Below are positions 1 to 5,335 of a stretch of DNA of 20,868 nt, piece after piece (within the stretch, counting starts at the first letter, position 1; every line of letters begins with the position of its first letter). The notes below the pieces were generated by a model. It was not told the DNA's origin. It saw only the letters and a program-made list of their open reading frames with translations, and did not search any database. The translations under genes were made by a program, and so were the position numbers. The DNA lies in the NCBI GenBank assembly GCA_964364885.1, contig CAYIOA010000009.1:1-20868 (forward strand), read 5' to 3'. The DNA comes from UBA73 sp964364885 (GTDB taxonomy: Archaea; Nanobdellota; Nanobdellia; Pacearchaeales; GW2011-AR1).

Positions 1-117
1 ATCCATAGGATTAAATCTCCTACATAAACCGAATAACTGAAAAGAGATTTGGTGCAACGCTGCGGCGGAGAGTATGACTAAATGGTTTAGTGCTTGGGTA
101 GGGAGTTAAACTAAGAA
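1..117 (+). rRNA. 5S ribosomal RNA, 5' end cut off by the window
   Basis: This stretch is richer in G+C than the AT-rich DNA after it and carries 5S landmarks in the right order. They are CCATAG (3-8, as in archaeal 5S after helix I), a helix II-like stem pairing 10-19 with 44-53, the loop C signature CCGAA (29-33), a loop E-like GAGTATG with a helix IV hairpin ACTAAA-TGG-TTTAGT (77-91), then GGGTAGGGAG (95-105). The first 8-9 bases of helix I probably lie before the window, and the 3' end is estimated at about 115-118. Helix III pairs poorly, so the RNA is divergent. Alignment was done by eye. A chance resemblance is the alternative, but the order and spacing of motifs argue against it. Confidence 0.75.
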
Positions 118-152
118 TAGCATAACTATGTAATTAATACAACATAGTAAGA

Positions 153-160
153 TTTAAATA
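153..160 (+). promoter_or_regulatory. TATA box of the lipoprotein gene
   Basis: TTTAAATA is centred 25.5 bases before the ATG at 182, the spacing seen at nearly every first gene here. It predicts a leaderless transcript. Confidence 0.6.
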
Positions 161-181
161 TTCTTAATTTATTACAAATTT

Positions 182-544
182 ATGGGATTAAAAAAAACAT
201 TAGCATCAATTGTAATTGCCGGAGCGTTGGCTTTAGGCAATACTGGATGTGAACAAAGAGTTGAGGTTAAGGAACCACCACAATATAATTCTTCTAAAGA
301 TATAGACGGAGATGGAAAGCCGGATATTGTTTTTGCAGTGAGAACAGACCCCAGTATTTTTTGTTCTTGGTATGTTTTTTATAAGAGAAATATAGGGGAG
401 GGACAATTTGGAGACCCTATTTTTTTGTCAAAGGCAGAAAATGAACCTGAAGGGTTGTTCTGGGAGTATGCATCTGGAAACTCGGATAGAGGAAAATATC
501 TAAGAGAGCTAATACAAAAAGCAGAAGATTCATATAAGAAATAA
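182..544 (+). CDS. Predicted secreted lipoprotein with a DxDGDG calcium-binding-like loop
   Basis: A 120-residue protein with an N-terminal signal: KK at 4-5, a hydrophobic run 6-19, and a Cys at 23 in GNTGC. That is an imperfect lipobox, because Asn sits at -3. Residues 40-48 read DIDGDGKPD, a Dx[DN]xDG loop like those in EF-hand, dockerin and FG-GAP repeats, so calcium binding is possible. Only one loop is present, so a dockerin pair is unlikely. The rest has no family I recognise. The gene stands alone, between the 5S RNA and the end of convergent radA. The start is supported by a TATA box at 153-160. It probably sits on the outer face of the membrane. Confidence 0.75.
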   Translation: MGLKKTLASIVIAGALALGNTGCEQRVEVKEPPQYNSSKDIDGDGKPDIVFAVRTDPSIFCSWYVFYKRNIGEGQFGDPIFLSKAENEPEGLFWEYASGNSDRGKYLRELIQKAEDSYKK

Positions 545-661
545 ATTTCTATTTCTAAGGCTAAGTTCTTATTTCATATTGTCTTTCATAAATAACCTAA
601 TCTTCCATCGAGGAAAATGTTGGGGAGTTAATCCTAAGATAAAGCAATTACAGGGAAATGT

Positions 662-1630
662 TTAACCTTCGTCTCTTATGCCAAATTCGGTTAGGAAGAA
701 CTGCGCTTCGTTGTCAGGAAGATTTGGGGAATCAATTAGTTTGGCAACACGAGAGCCTGCTTTTCCTCTTCTAAGATACATCCGGTAGGTCGAAGCGTGA
801 CCGAGGATATGTCCTCCTATCGCAGTTGTGGGATCGCCGAACATTACAGCAGGATTTGACATTACCTGATTTGTTACAAATACAGCTAGATTGTGCTGTT
901 CAGCCAGTTTCATTAAGTTGTGGAGATAGCGATTTAGTTTTTGCTGCCTGTCTGCCAGCTGTCCTCTTCCTGAGAACTCTGCGCGGAAGTGAGCTGTCAG
1001 AGAGTCAATTATGACTAATTTGATTGGCTCCCCATTTTTTATCATTTCACTTATTTTATCTAAGAGAAGTATTTGGTGGTCTGAGTTAAAAGCGCGGGCG
1101 ACTAAGATGTTTTTTAGAACTTTTTCTGGATTTGCATCAATGCCTTCTGCTATTTTTCTTATTCTTTCTGGACGGAATGTTCCTTCTGTGTCAATATAAA
1201 CTGCTTTACTTTCAGCGCCGCCTTTTTCTTTCGGCAATTGGACATTTACTGAGAGAGTTAGAGCAAGCTGGGTTTTTCCTGATCCGAAAGCACCATATGC
1301 TTCTGTAATGGCTTTGGTTTCGACACCTTTGCCACCAAGAAGGATGTTTAAGTTTTCTGAGCCAGTTGGAATATAAACTACATCTTCTCTTTTTTTTGCG
1401 AACTCAACTCCGTCAATAAAACCTAAGTTCATCATACTGCGAGAAGCCTGAATTGCTTTTCTTGCTACTGCTTCTCCTACGCCTGCCATTTCTGACAGAG
1501 CATAGGGGCTCATTACAGCCAAGCCCATTAAGTCATAGACGCCTGCTGCTTCTAATTTTGTTGCTATCCCAGGACCTATTCCAGGTATATCTGTTAATTT
1601 AGGCTCATCCTCTTTTTTATTTTCTCCCAT
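662..1630 (-). CDS. radA: DNA repair and recombination protein RadA (archaeal RecA/Rad51 family)
   Basis: RadA is the archaeal strand-exchange recombinase; it forms ATP-dependent filaments on single-stranded DNA. The 322 residues match the family's usual length. An N-terminal helix-hairpin-helix region (about 12-65, with DIPGIGPG at 14-21 and GVGEA at 50-54) binds DNA. The ATPase core has Walker A GAFGSGKT at 113-120 and Walker B LVIID at 205-209. The L2/C-terminal region includes VTNQV at 252-256 and DPTTAIGGHILGHAS at 266-280. It starts at the ATG at 1630, with a TATA box at 1652-1659. It lies just downstream of rpa on the same strand but has its own promoter. The pair forms a recombination and single-strand-DNA handling neighbourhood. 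Confidence 0.97.
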   Translation of the reverse strand: MGENKKEDEPKLTDIPGIGPGIATKLEAAGVYDLMGLAVMSPYALSEMAGVGEAVARKAIQASRSMMNLGFIDGVEFAKKREDVVYIPTGSENLNILLGGKGVETKAITEAYGAFGSGKTQLALTLSVNVQLPKEKGGAESKAVYIDTEGTFRPERIRKIAEGIDANPEKVLKNILVARAFNSDHQILLLDKISEMIKNGEPIKLVIIDSLTAHFRAEFSGRGQLADRQQKLNRYLHNLMKLAEQHNLAVFVTNQVMSNPAVMFGDPTTAIGGHILGHASTYRMYLRRGKAGSRVAKLIDSPNLPDNEAQFFLTEFGIRDEG

Positions 1631-1651
1631 TTTTTAAGGAGACATAGGCAG

Positions 1652-1659
1652 TTTATAAA
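1652..1659 (-). promoter_or_regulatory. TATA box of radA
   Basis: TTTATAAA is centred 25.5 bases upstream of the radA ATG, implying a leaderless mRNA. Confidence 0.7.
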
Positions 1660-1683
1660 GTTTATATTAGTCAAAGATATGTT

Positions 1684-2619
1684 TTATATTCTTGATTCGA
1701 GTTCTTTTATCAGAGATTCTGGATTTGGATTTTCAATATTTTCTATACTGAATTCAATTGTGTTGTACAGGGTGTTGTTTTTTACCAGGCCTGTAAATAT
1801 CTTTTCTTCACCAAGTAGTCTCTCTTTTGCTTTTGAGTATTCTTCGATTGAGAAAATTTCATTGTTTTCAAGACCGAGCTTGTTGATTTGCTCCCCAAAG
1901 AGGACTGTTCTGATTGTTTCTGTGCCATCGTCTAAAATTATGTTTAGAATTGCTCTTTTTTCAGGAGTTATCTTTCCATGCAACTTGCATTCTTCTTCAA
2001 CAATTTTTTTCCCGCATTGCGGACAGACTTCAAAATAGCGCGGTTCGAATGTCTGCACAATAACTGCCCTTGTTTTTATATTTTCTCCGGGCTTTATGTC
2101 CTTGAGTTTTTTTTCATTAAATGGCTTTTCTGTGACTACCTCTTCAATTCTTTCTTTGCTTAGTTTGATATCTGAGAATGAGGAGAGATGAAGTTCGTTG
2201 TTCCTTACGCCGGCGTTTGATATTTCTATAACATCTTTTTCTTTTATCTTGTTCTTTTCTATCAGAGAAATGTGGTTTGTATCCCAAAGAACAACGCGGG
2301 TGTTTGATGTCTCGTCTGCTAAAACGAGGCTTGCAACTTTTCCTTCTCTTCCGTTTTTGCTGAATGAACGCACCGGAGAAATTTGAATTACTTTGCCAAG
2401 AACATTTGTTTTTCGCATTCCTTCCAATAGCTCTGAAATTTTTAATCTTTCTTTATCAAGATTAATTCCAAGCTCTGAGGCGACAATCTGGGCAGCTCCT
2501 TCTTTAGATATCAAGCCAGAGAGTTTTGCACGCTTTGCTTCAATTTTTCTTTCTATTTCCTCTTTTGTTATTTGAGATGATTTGGAAATTCTTTCTATTA
2601 GGGAGCTGTAATTATCCAT
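1684..2619 (-). CDS. rpa: Replication protein A (RPA41-like), two OB folds and a zinc finger
   Basis: A single-stranded DNA-binding protein for replication and repair. From the chosen start it has 311 residues. A helical N-terminus (1-60) is followed by a first OB-fold region (about 70-155) and a second (about 170-295). A zinc motif interrupts the second fold: C199-x2-C202-x8-C211-x2-H214, the pattern known from euryarchaeal RPA41. The reading frame is open back to 2715, but the ATG at 2619 is preferred. A TATA box (2641-2648) lies exactly 25.5 bases before it, and the extra 32 residues are low-complexity and unlike the family. It sits just upstream of radA, which fits a role in loading or exchanging recombinase. 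Confidence 0.9.
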   Translation of the reverse strand: MDNYSSLIERISKSSQITKEEIERKIEAKRAKLSGLISKEGAAQIVASELGINLDKERLKISELLEGMRKTNVLGKVIQISPVRSFSKNGREGKVASLVLADETSNTRVVLWDTNHISLIEKNKIKEKDVIEISNAGVRNNELHLSSFSDIKLSKERIEEVVTEKPFNEKKLKDIKPGENIKTRAVIVQTFEPRYFEVCPQCGKKIVEEECKLHGKITPEKRAILNIILDDGTETIRTVLFGEQINKLGLENNEIFSIEEYSKAKERLLGEEKIFTGLVKNNTLYNTIEFSIENIENPNPESLIKELESRI

Positions 2620-2640
2620 AAAGTTTTTAGAAGAAAAGTG

Positions 2641-2648
2641 TTTATAAG
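2641..2648 (-). promoter_or_regulatory. TATA box of rpa; decides its start
   Basis: CTTATAAA on the minus strand is centred 25.5 bases before the ATG at 2619. It lies inside the longer open frame, which argues that the upstream part is not translated. Confidence 0.65.
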
Positions 2649-2719
2649 CATTGTTGTGAGAGCGTTCATTTGTTTTCCCTTTTTGGAAAAAGAGCATAAG
2701 AAATCTGTTAGACAATACT

Positions 2720-3049
2720 TCAGGACTTATTCTTTTTTCCTATAGCCCATCCAATAATCGCCCCCGCCAGAATAAGAAATAAAGTTATTGAATATAACAA
2801 AGTTTTATCTCCTAAGATTCTAATTGGTATTAAAGGCAAAATCGTGAGCATAATTACTGCTAAAATAATTCCGATAATTAGACCAATAAATACAGGTTTG
2901 AACAAGAACATTTGATATTGATAGTATCTCCTGTTTCTTTCAGTTATTGGAGGCAGTTTGTTTTTGATTTTTGAATATCTAACTTCTCCGATTATTAATG
3001 TGATAATACCTACAACTAGCGGCACTCCAATAATAATCGAGATTAGCAT
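2720..3049 (-). CDS. Small three-helix membrane protein, unknown function
   Basis: 109 residues with hydrophobic segments at about 2-21, 50-75 and 83-104, a basic polar stretch (23-48) between the first two, and a KKNKS tail. I recognise no family. No TATA box stands 25 bases before the ATG at 3049, so it is probably co-transcribed from the promoter of the 49-residue ORF upstream (3188-3337). In that case the hairpins at 3091-3204 lie in the intercistronic RNA. Its second helix (LFKPVFIGLIIGIILAVIML) resembles the single helix of that small ORF, so the two may be related. The frame stays open upstream of the ATG for some 22 codons without another ATG. Confidence 0.7.
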   Translation of the reverse strand: MLISIIIGVPLVVGIITLIIGEVRYSKIKNKLPPITERNRRYYQYQMFLFKPVFIGLIIGIILAVIMLTILPLIPIRILGDKTLLYSITLFLILAGAIIGWAIGKKNKS

Positions 3050-3090
3050 AGAAGAGTCCTCTTTAACCCTATTCCAAAATGTTAATACAT

Positions 3091-3152
3091 CAAGATTTGC
3101 TGTTTGCGTAAACTCCCCACTTTAGTTCGTGAGAAAGCAAACGCAAATCTTG
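3091..3152. ncRNA. Long hairpin A of the structured region
   Basis: Arms 3091-3106 and 3138-3152 pair over about 15 base pairs with one bulge (CAAGATTTGC/GCAAATCTTG plus TGTTTG/CAAACG). The loop contains CAC-TTTAGTTC-GTG. A structured intercistronic element on the minus strand, or part of a plus-strand RNA, are both possible. Confidence 0.45.
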
Positions 3153-3154
3153 TG

Positions 3155-3204
3155 TGTTCAAGAACCCGAGCACGCCCCGGACTTTAGTCAGAGAGTTCTT
3201 GACA
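3155..3204. ncRNA. Hairpin B, overlapping the end of the small ORF
   Basis: TGTTCAAGAAC (3155-3165) pairs with GTTCTTGACA (3195-3204) with one bulged base. The loop contains the short palindrome GACTTTAGTC. On the minus strand the stem spans the last codons and stop of the 49-residue ORF, so it could act in termination, stability or coupling. Confidence 0.4.
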
Positions 3205-3337
3205 TTAAAATCGCCGCTATTAACAAACCTATTACTAACCCTAAAAATATATGCCTTTTCACGAAAGGATGGTTATACGGAGCGTTTTTGCCGTCTCTTT
3301 TCATAGCGGCGCGAATTAATAATCCTTCACCTACCAT
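3188..3337 (-). CDS. Small 49-residue single-helix membrane protein
   Basis: The ORF runs from the ATG at 3337 to a TGA at 3188. The product begins MVGEGLLIRAAMKRD, has a basic segment NHPFVKRH, and then a clear transmembrane helix IFLGLVIGLLIAAILM near its C-terminus. The layout suggests an N-in, C-out orientation. Support for a real gene is the basic-then-hydrophobic pattern and a TATA-like box (3360-3367) centred 26.5 bases before the ATG. Its helix resembles helix 2 of the 109-residue membrane protein encoded next on the same strand. I recognise no family. An antisense 72-residue frame on the plus strand is less plausible. Confidence 0.55.
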   Translation of the reverse strand: MVGEGLLIRAAMKRDGKNAPYNHPFVKRHIFLGLVIGLLIAAILMSRTL

Positions 3338-3359
3338 ATATAATTGATGATACTCTCAT

Positions 3360-3367
3360 TTTTAATA
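3360..3367 (-). promoter_or_regulatory. TATA-like box of the 49-residue ORF
   Basis: TATTAAAA on the minus strand is centred 26.5 bases before the ATG at 3337, one base off the usual spacing. It probably drives both the small ORF and the 109-residue membrane protein. Confidence 0.45.
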
Positions 3368-3432
3368 GTTTCTAATGCCAATTAGGGATTATTCTATGTA
3401 ATCAGGGATAGCAAATAAAACTTAATACACGT

Positions 3433-3479
3433 GAGAAATCTCCAATCTTTAGATTGGAGTTAGTTGCTGTCGATTTCTC
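3433..3479. ncRNA. Hairpin D with a one-sided bulge
   Basis: The lower stem is GAGAAAT (3433-3439) with ATTTCTC (3473-3479). The upper stem is CTCCAATC (3440-3447) with GATTGGAG (3452-3459), closed by a TTTA loop. A 13-base bulge (3460-3472) lies on one side only. Fifteen perfect pairs in 47 bases is far from chance in AT-rich DNA. Confidence 0.5.
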
Positions 3480-3489
3480 CCGGTCCTCC

Positions 3490-3542
3490 CAAAGTCCAAA
3501 CAAACCGCACCTTTTAGTGTGCGGTAAAACTCAAGGACTTTG
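3490..3542. ncRNA. Hairpin E with an internal loop
   Basis: The lower stem CAAAGTCC/GGACTTTG (8 pairs) and upper stem CCGCAC/GTGCGG (6 pairs) are separated by a two-sided internal loop. The apical loop is CTTTTAGT on the plus strand. The layout recalls H/ACA guide RNAs, but I found no correctly placed ACA box or kink-turn. It ends about 15 bases before the aEF1-beta TATA box. Confidence 0.5.
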
Positions 3543-3556
3543 TGATCATCTTAAGT

Positions 3557-3564
3557 TTTATAAA
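3557..3564 (+). promoter_or_regulatory. TATA box of the aEF1-beta gene
   Basis: TTTATAAA is centred 25.5 bases before the ATG at 3586. It fixes that ATG as the start and excludes the 44-codon upstream extension, which would run through hairpins D and E. The box is palindromic and could also fire leftward. Confidence 0.65.
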
Positions 3565-3585
3565 CCCTATTTTGTAAGAGGAATT

Positions 3586-3861
3586 ATGGCCGGGATTGTC
3601 GCAGTAATTGTTAAGATTATGCCTGAGTCATCGAAAGTTGATATTGGGGGAATCTGGAATGAGTCTGAAAAGCGCCTGAAAAATCTTGGTGCAATGAATA
3701 TTTCTTTTGAGGAGAGAGCTATTGCTTTTGGCTTGAAGGCTTTAATGATCAAGTTTGCCTGGCCTGAGGAGAAAGATACAGACATGTTTGAAAGGGCTTT
3801 GTCTGAGATAGGGGGAGTTTCTTCTGTTAATGTTGAAGATTATAGAAGGGCGTTTGGGTAG
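3586..3861 (+). CDS. ef1b: Archaeal elongation factor 1-beta (aEF1B, nucleotide exchange factor)
   Basis: The guanine nucleotide exchange factor for the archaeal elongation factor EF-1A; it reloads it with GTP during translation. From the ATG at 3586 the product is 91 residues, the usual archaeal size. It begins MAGIVAVIVKIMPES, with further family segments FEERAIAFGLKALMIKFAWPE (the central conserved core) and FERALSEIGGVSSVNVEDYRR at the C-terminus, a ferredoxin-like fold. The upstream frame is open to 3454 but lies inside the hairpin region and is not supported. The gene stands alone, with its own TATA box and a 37-base gap to the HIT-like gene, which has its own promoter. Confidence 0.92.
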   Translation: MAGIVAVIVKIMPESSKVDIGGIWNESEKRLKNLGAMNISFEERAIAFGLKALMIKFAWPEEKDTDMFERALSEIGGVSSVNVEDYRRAFG

Positions 3862-3870
3862 TGGCTAAGA

Positions 3871-3878
3871 TATAAAAA
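3871..3878 (+). promoter_or_regulatory. TATA box of the HIT-like gene
   Basis: TATAAAAA is centred 24.5 bases before the ATG at 3899, right after the aEF1-beta stop codon. Confidence 0.6.
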
Positions 3879-3898
3879 ACCTTGTTCTTTGTATTAAT

Positions 3899-4504
3899 AT
3901 GCTTAGTGAGAAGGAACTTGGCGAGGCAAGAAGGCAGTTAAAGGCACAGATAACGCATCTACCCTTTGAGCAGAGAAATGAAGCTGAGTCGCAAATTGAT
4001 GATATGTCTGATGAAGCGATTTCCAGCATGGTTGAGCAGCAAAGAGGGAGGAATTCTGTTTTTAGGATGATTGTCGACAAAGAGATTGATTCTGTTATTA
4101 TTGAGGAAAATGATTTGGCTATTGCTGTTTTGGAAATTAATCCTTTGTCTAGAGGACATATGCTAGTTATTCCTATTGATAAAGTTGGCGAGAAAAAAGA
4201 GATGCCTGAAGCTATTATTAATTTTGCAGGTAAATTGTCTGAGAGAGCCAGGGTTAATCTGGGAGCTAAAAGAGTTTTGGTGAGGACGGAGCAGAAGTTT
4301 GGAGAGATTGTTCTTGATTTGATCCCTGTTTATGACGGGGAGCTGGACGAGAGGAGCCAGAGGAAGAAAGCTGAAAGAGAAGAGCTTGAGCAGATTAAAA
4401 AAGAGATCAATACAGAGGTTATTAAAAAAGCTGAACCTGAGAGAATCAAGGCAGAAAAAAAGAAGCGAGCGAGAGCTTTGAAGTTAAAAAGAAGAATACC
4501 ATAA
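3899..4504 (+). CDS. HIT-fold protein lacking the histidine triad
   Basis: 201 residues. A helical N-terminus (1-48) precedes a HIT-like region. Residues 56-93 follow the HIT pattern (FRMIVDKEIDSVIIEEND, then LEINPLSRGHMLVIP at 78-92). Where active HIT hydrolases have HxHxH before LIP, this protein has FGEIVLDLIP (134-143), so the three histidines are replaced by E136, V138 and D140. The N-terminal zinc cysteines of many HIT proteins are also missing (NSVF at 52-55). Nucleotide hydrolase or transferase activity is therefore unlikely; a binding or scaffolding role is an inference. The tail (150-201) is very rich in Lys, Arg and Glu and may bind nucleic acid. The last 59 bases overlap the convergent prepilin peptidase gene. 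Confidence 0.75.
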   Translation: MLSEKELGEARRQLKAQITHLPFEQRNEAESQIDDMSDEAISSMVEQQRGRNSVFRMIVDKEIDSVIIEENDLAIAVLEINPLSRGHMLVIPIDKVGEKKEMPEAIINFAGKLSERARVNLGAKRVLVRTEQKFGEIVLDLIPVYDGELDERSQRKKAEREELEQIKKEINTEVIKKAEPERIKAEKKKRARALKLKRRIP

Positions 4505-5285
4505 TTATAAGAGCTATGAGGAATGCCGGCACAAATGGGATGCCTTTTTTTATCAAGACTTTCTTTTTGGCTTTCTTAAGAAGGTTTATTTCCTCATAAG
4601 AGAGACCATGAACTGTTTTTTTTATTATTTTGTTTTTTATTTTTATATCCTTTTCCAGCCAGTCTCCTTCTGTGAGTTTGTCCGGAGAGACAAGAACGAG
4701 CATACATTTCTCTATTGATTTTGTGTAGACATAAACTAGAGGAGTTATTGATAAAATAGAAAGGGAAAGAAAGAGCAGATTTTTTAATGAGAGCAAGGCA
4801 AGTATTAGGGAGGAGATTATTGTTACAGGGAGAATTTTTTTATGTTTCTTCCAGTAATTTTTAAATTCTGCTTTGAATTTCTTTTTGTTGTTTTGGATTA
4901 TTATTACTGTGTACAGCATAGAGTATACTGCGCCGACTGTTAAGAGTGTTAAAATAAAGATTAGAGAGGTGGTTATTAACTCAAGGTAGTTTGCATAAGG
5001 CAGAATTATTCCCAGCCCCATAAGGAGTTTAGCGTCTCCTCCTGCAAATATCTTTGTGTAATAGAAAAGATGCGCTATGCCCAGGAATATTACAAATCCT
5101 AGAATGCCGAGCATTACAAATTGATAGTTTTTTGTTATTAGAGAATAAAATAAACGATAGGCGAGTGCGAATGCGATTAAAGAGTAGTTCAGCCAGTTAG
5201 CAACTTCCCTTTTTTTAATGTCATGGACTGTTGCGAATAACGTCCATAAGAGCGCCAGAGAGAAGAGAAAATAATAGTGTTCCAT
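4446..5285 (-). CDS. Archaeal prepilin peptidase (A24 family, GxGD aspartate protease)
   Basis: A membrane protease that cleaves class III signal peptides of pilin-like proteins, here very likely the eleven encoded at 6434-11919. The two catalytic aspartates are visible: D22 in VHDIKKREVANWL after helix 1, and D84 in AGGDAKLLMGLG, the GxGD-type motif. 279 residues with about six to seven hydrophobic segments. A soluble domain near 190-245 (LTEGDWLEKDI, then GLSYEEINLLKK) is followed by GIPFVPAFLIAL before the last helix, an arrangement I associate with archaeal FlaK-like enzymes. The start at 5285 is supported by the shared TATA box at 5307-5314. The 3' end overlaps the convergent HIT-like gene by 59 bases. 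Confidence 0.88.
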   Translation of the reverse strand: MEHYYFLFSLALLWTLFATVHDIKKREVANWLNYSLIAFALAYRLFYSLITKNYQFVMLGILGFVIFLGIAHLFYYTKIFAGGDAKLLMGLGIILPYANYLELITTSLIFILTLLTVGAVYSMLYTVIIIQNNKKKFKAEFKNYWKKHKKILPVTIISSLILALLSLKNLLFLSLSILSITPLVYVYTKSIEKCMLVLVSPDKLTEGDWLEKDIKIKNKIIKKTVHGLSYEEINLLKKAKKKVLIKKGIPFVPAFLIALIIMVFFFLTSKLSLASFFLP

Positions 5286-5306
5286 GCAGGGAGAAAATAG
5301 GCAATG

Positions 5307-5314
5307 TTTATTAA
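5307..5314. promoter_or_regulatory. Single TATA box serving two divergent genes
   Basis: TTTATTAA is centred at 5310.5, exactly 25.5 bases from the start codon of the prepilin peptidase (5285, minus) and 25.5 from that of the AI-2E-family gene (5336, plus). The 50-base intergenic region has no second box at the right spacing for either gene. Confidence 0.65.
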
Positions 5315-5335
5315 GTTTCTTGTTTTTTTAAATTT

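Larger units (their letters stand above)
3050..3585. other. Structured 536-base region between membrane protein and aEF1-beta genes
   Basis: The stretch holds one 49-residue ORF (3188-3337, minus) and four strong hairpins: 3091-3152, 3155-3204, 3433-3479 and 3490-3542. A further 9-base GC-rich inverted repeat (3212-3220 with 3303-3311) lies inside the small ORF. Each hairpin carries CTTTAG or CTTTTAG in or beside its apical loop on the plus strand (CTAAAG on the minus). I could not match the region to RNase P RNA, SRP RNA, tRNA or guide RNAs. One or two non-coding RNAs or structured leaders are likely; the transcribed strand is undecided. Confidence 0.6.

Noticed and set aside
2..40. Possible C-terminal tail of a plus-strand gene at the left edge
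   Set aside because: The same bases fit 5S rRNA better, and twelve codons give no protein evidence.
826..1199. Two plus-strand frames inside radA
   Set aside because: They are antisense to a clear radA gene and show no family features or promoter.
3129..3347. A 72-codon plus-strand frame across the structured region
   Set aside because: It has no promoter at the usual spacing and no recognisable features; the minus-strand 49-residue ORF has both a promoter and a clear helix.
3345..3350. Possible C box (TGATGA) of a C/D guide RNA
   Set aside because: No matching D box (CTGA) lies at a suitable distance downstream.
3091..3542. RNase P RNA, because of AGAACCCG (plus) and AAAGTCC (minus) matches
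   Set aside because: The two conserved elements do not occur on the same strand in the right order or distance, and AAAGTCC is consumed in a perfect hairpin stem.
3454..3585. A 44-codon N-terminal extension of aEF1-beta
   Set aside because: It runs through two strong hairpins, and the TATA box at 3557-3564 and usual family length both point to the ATG at 3586.
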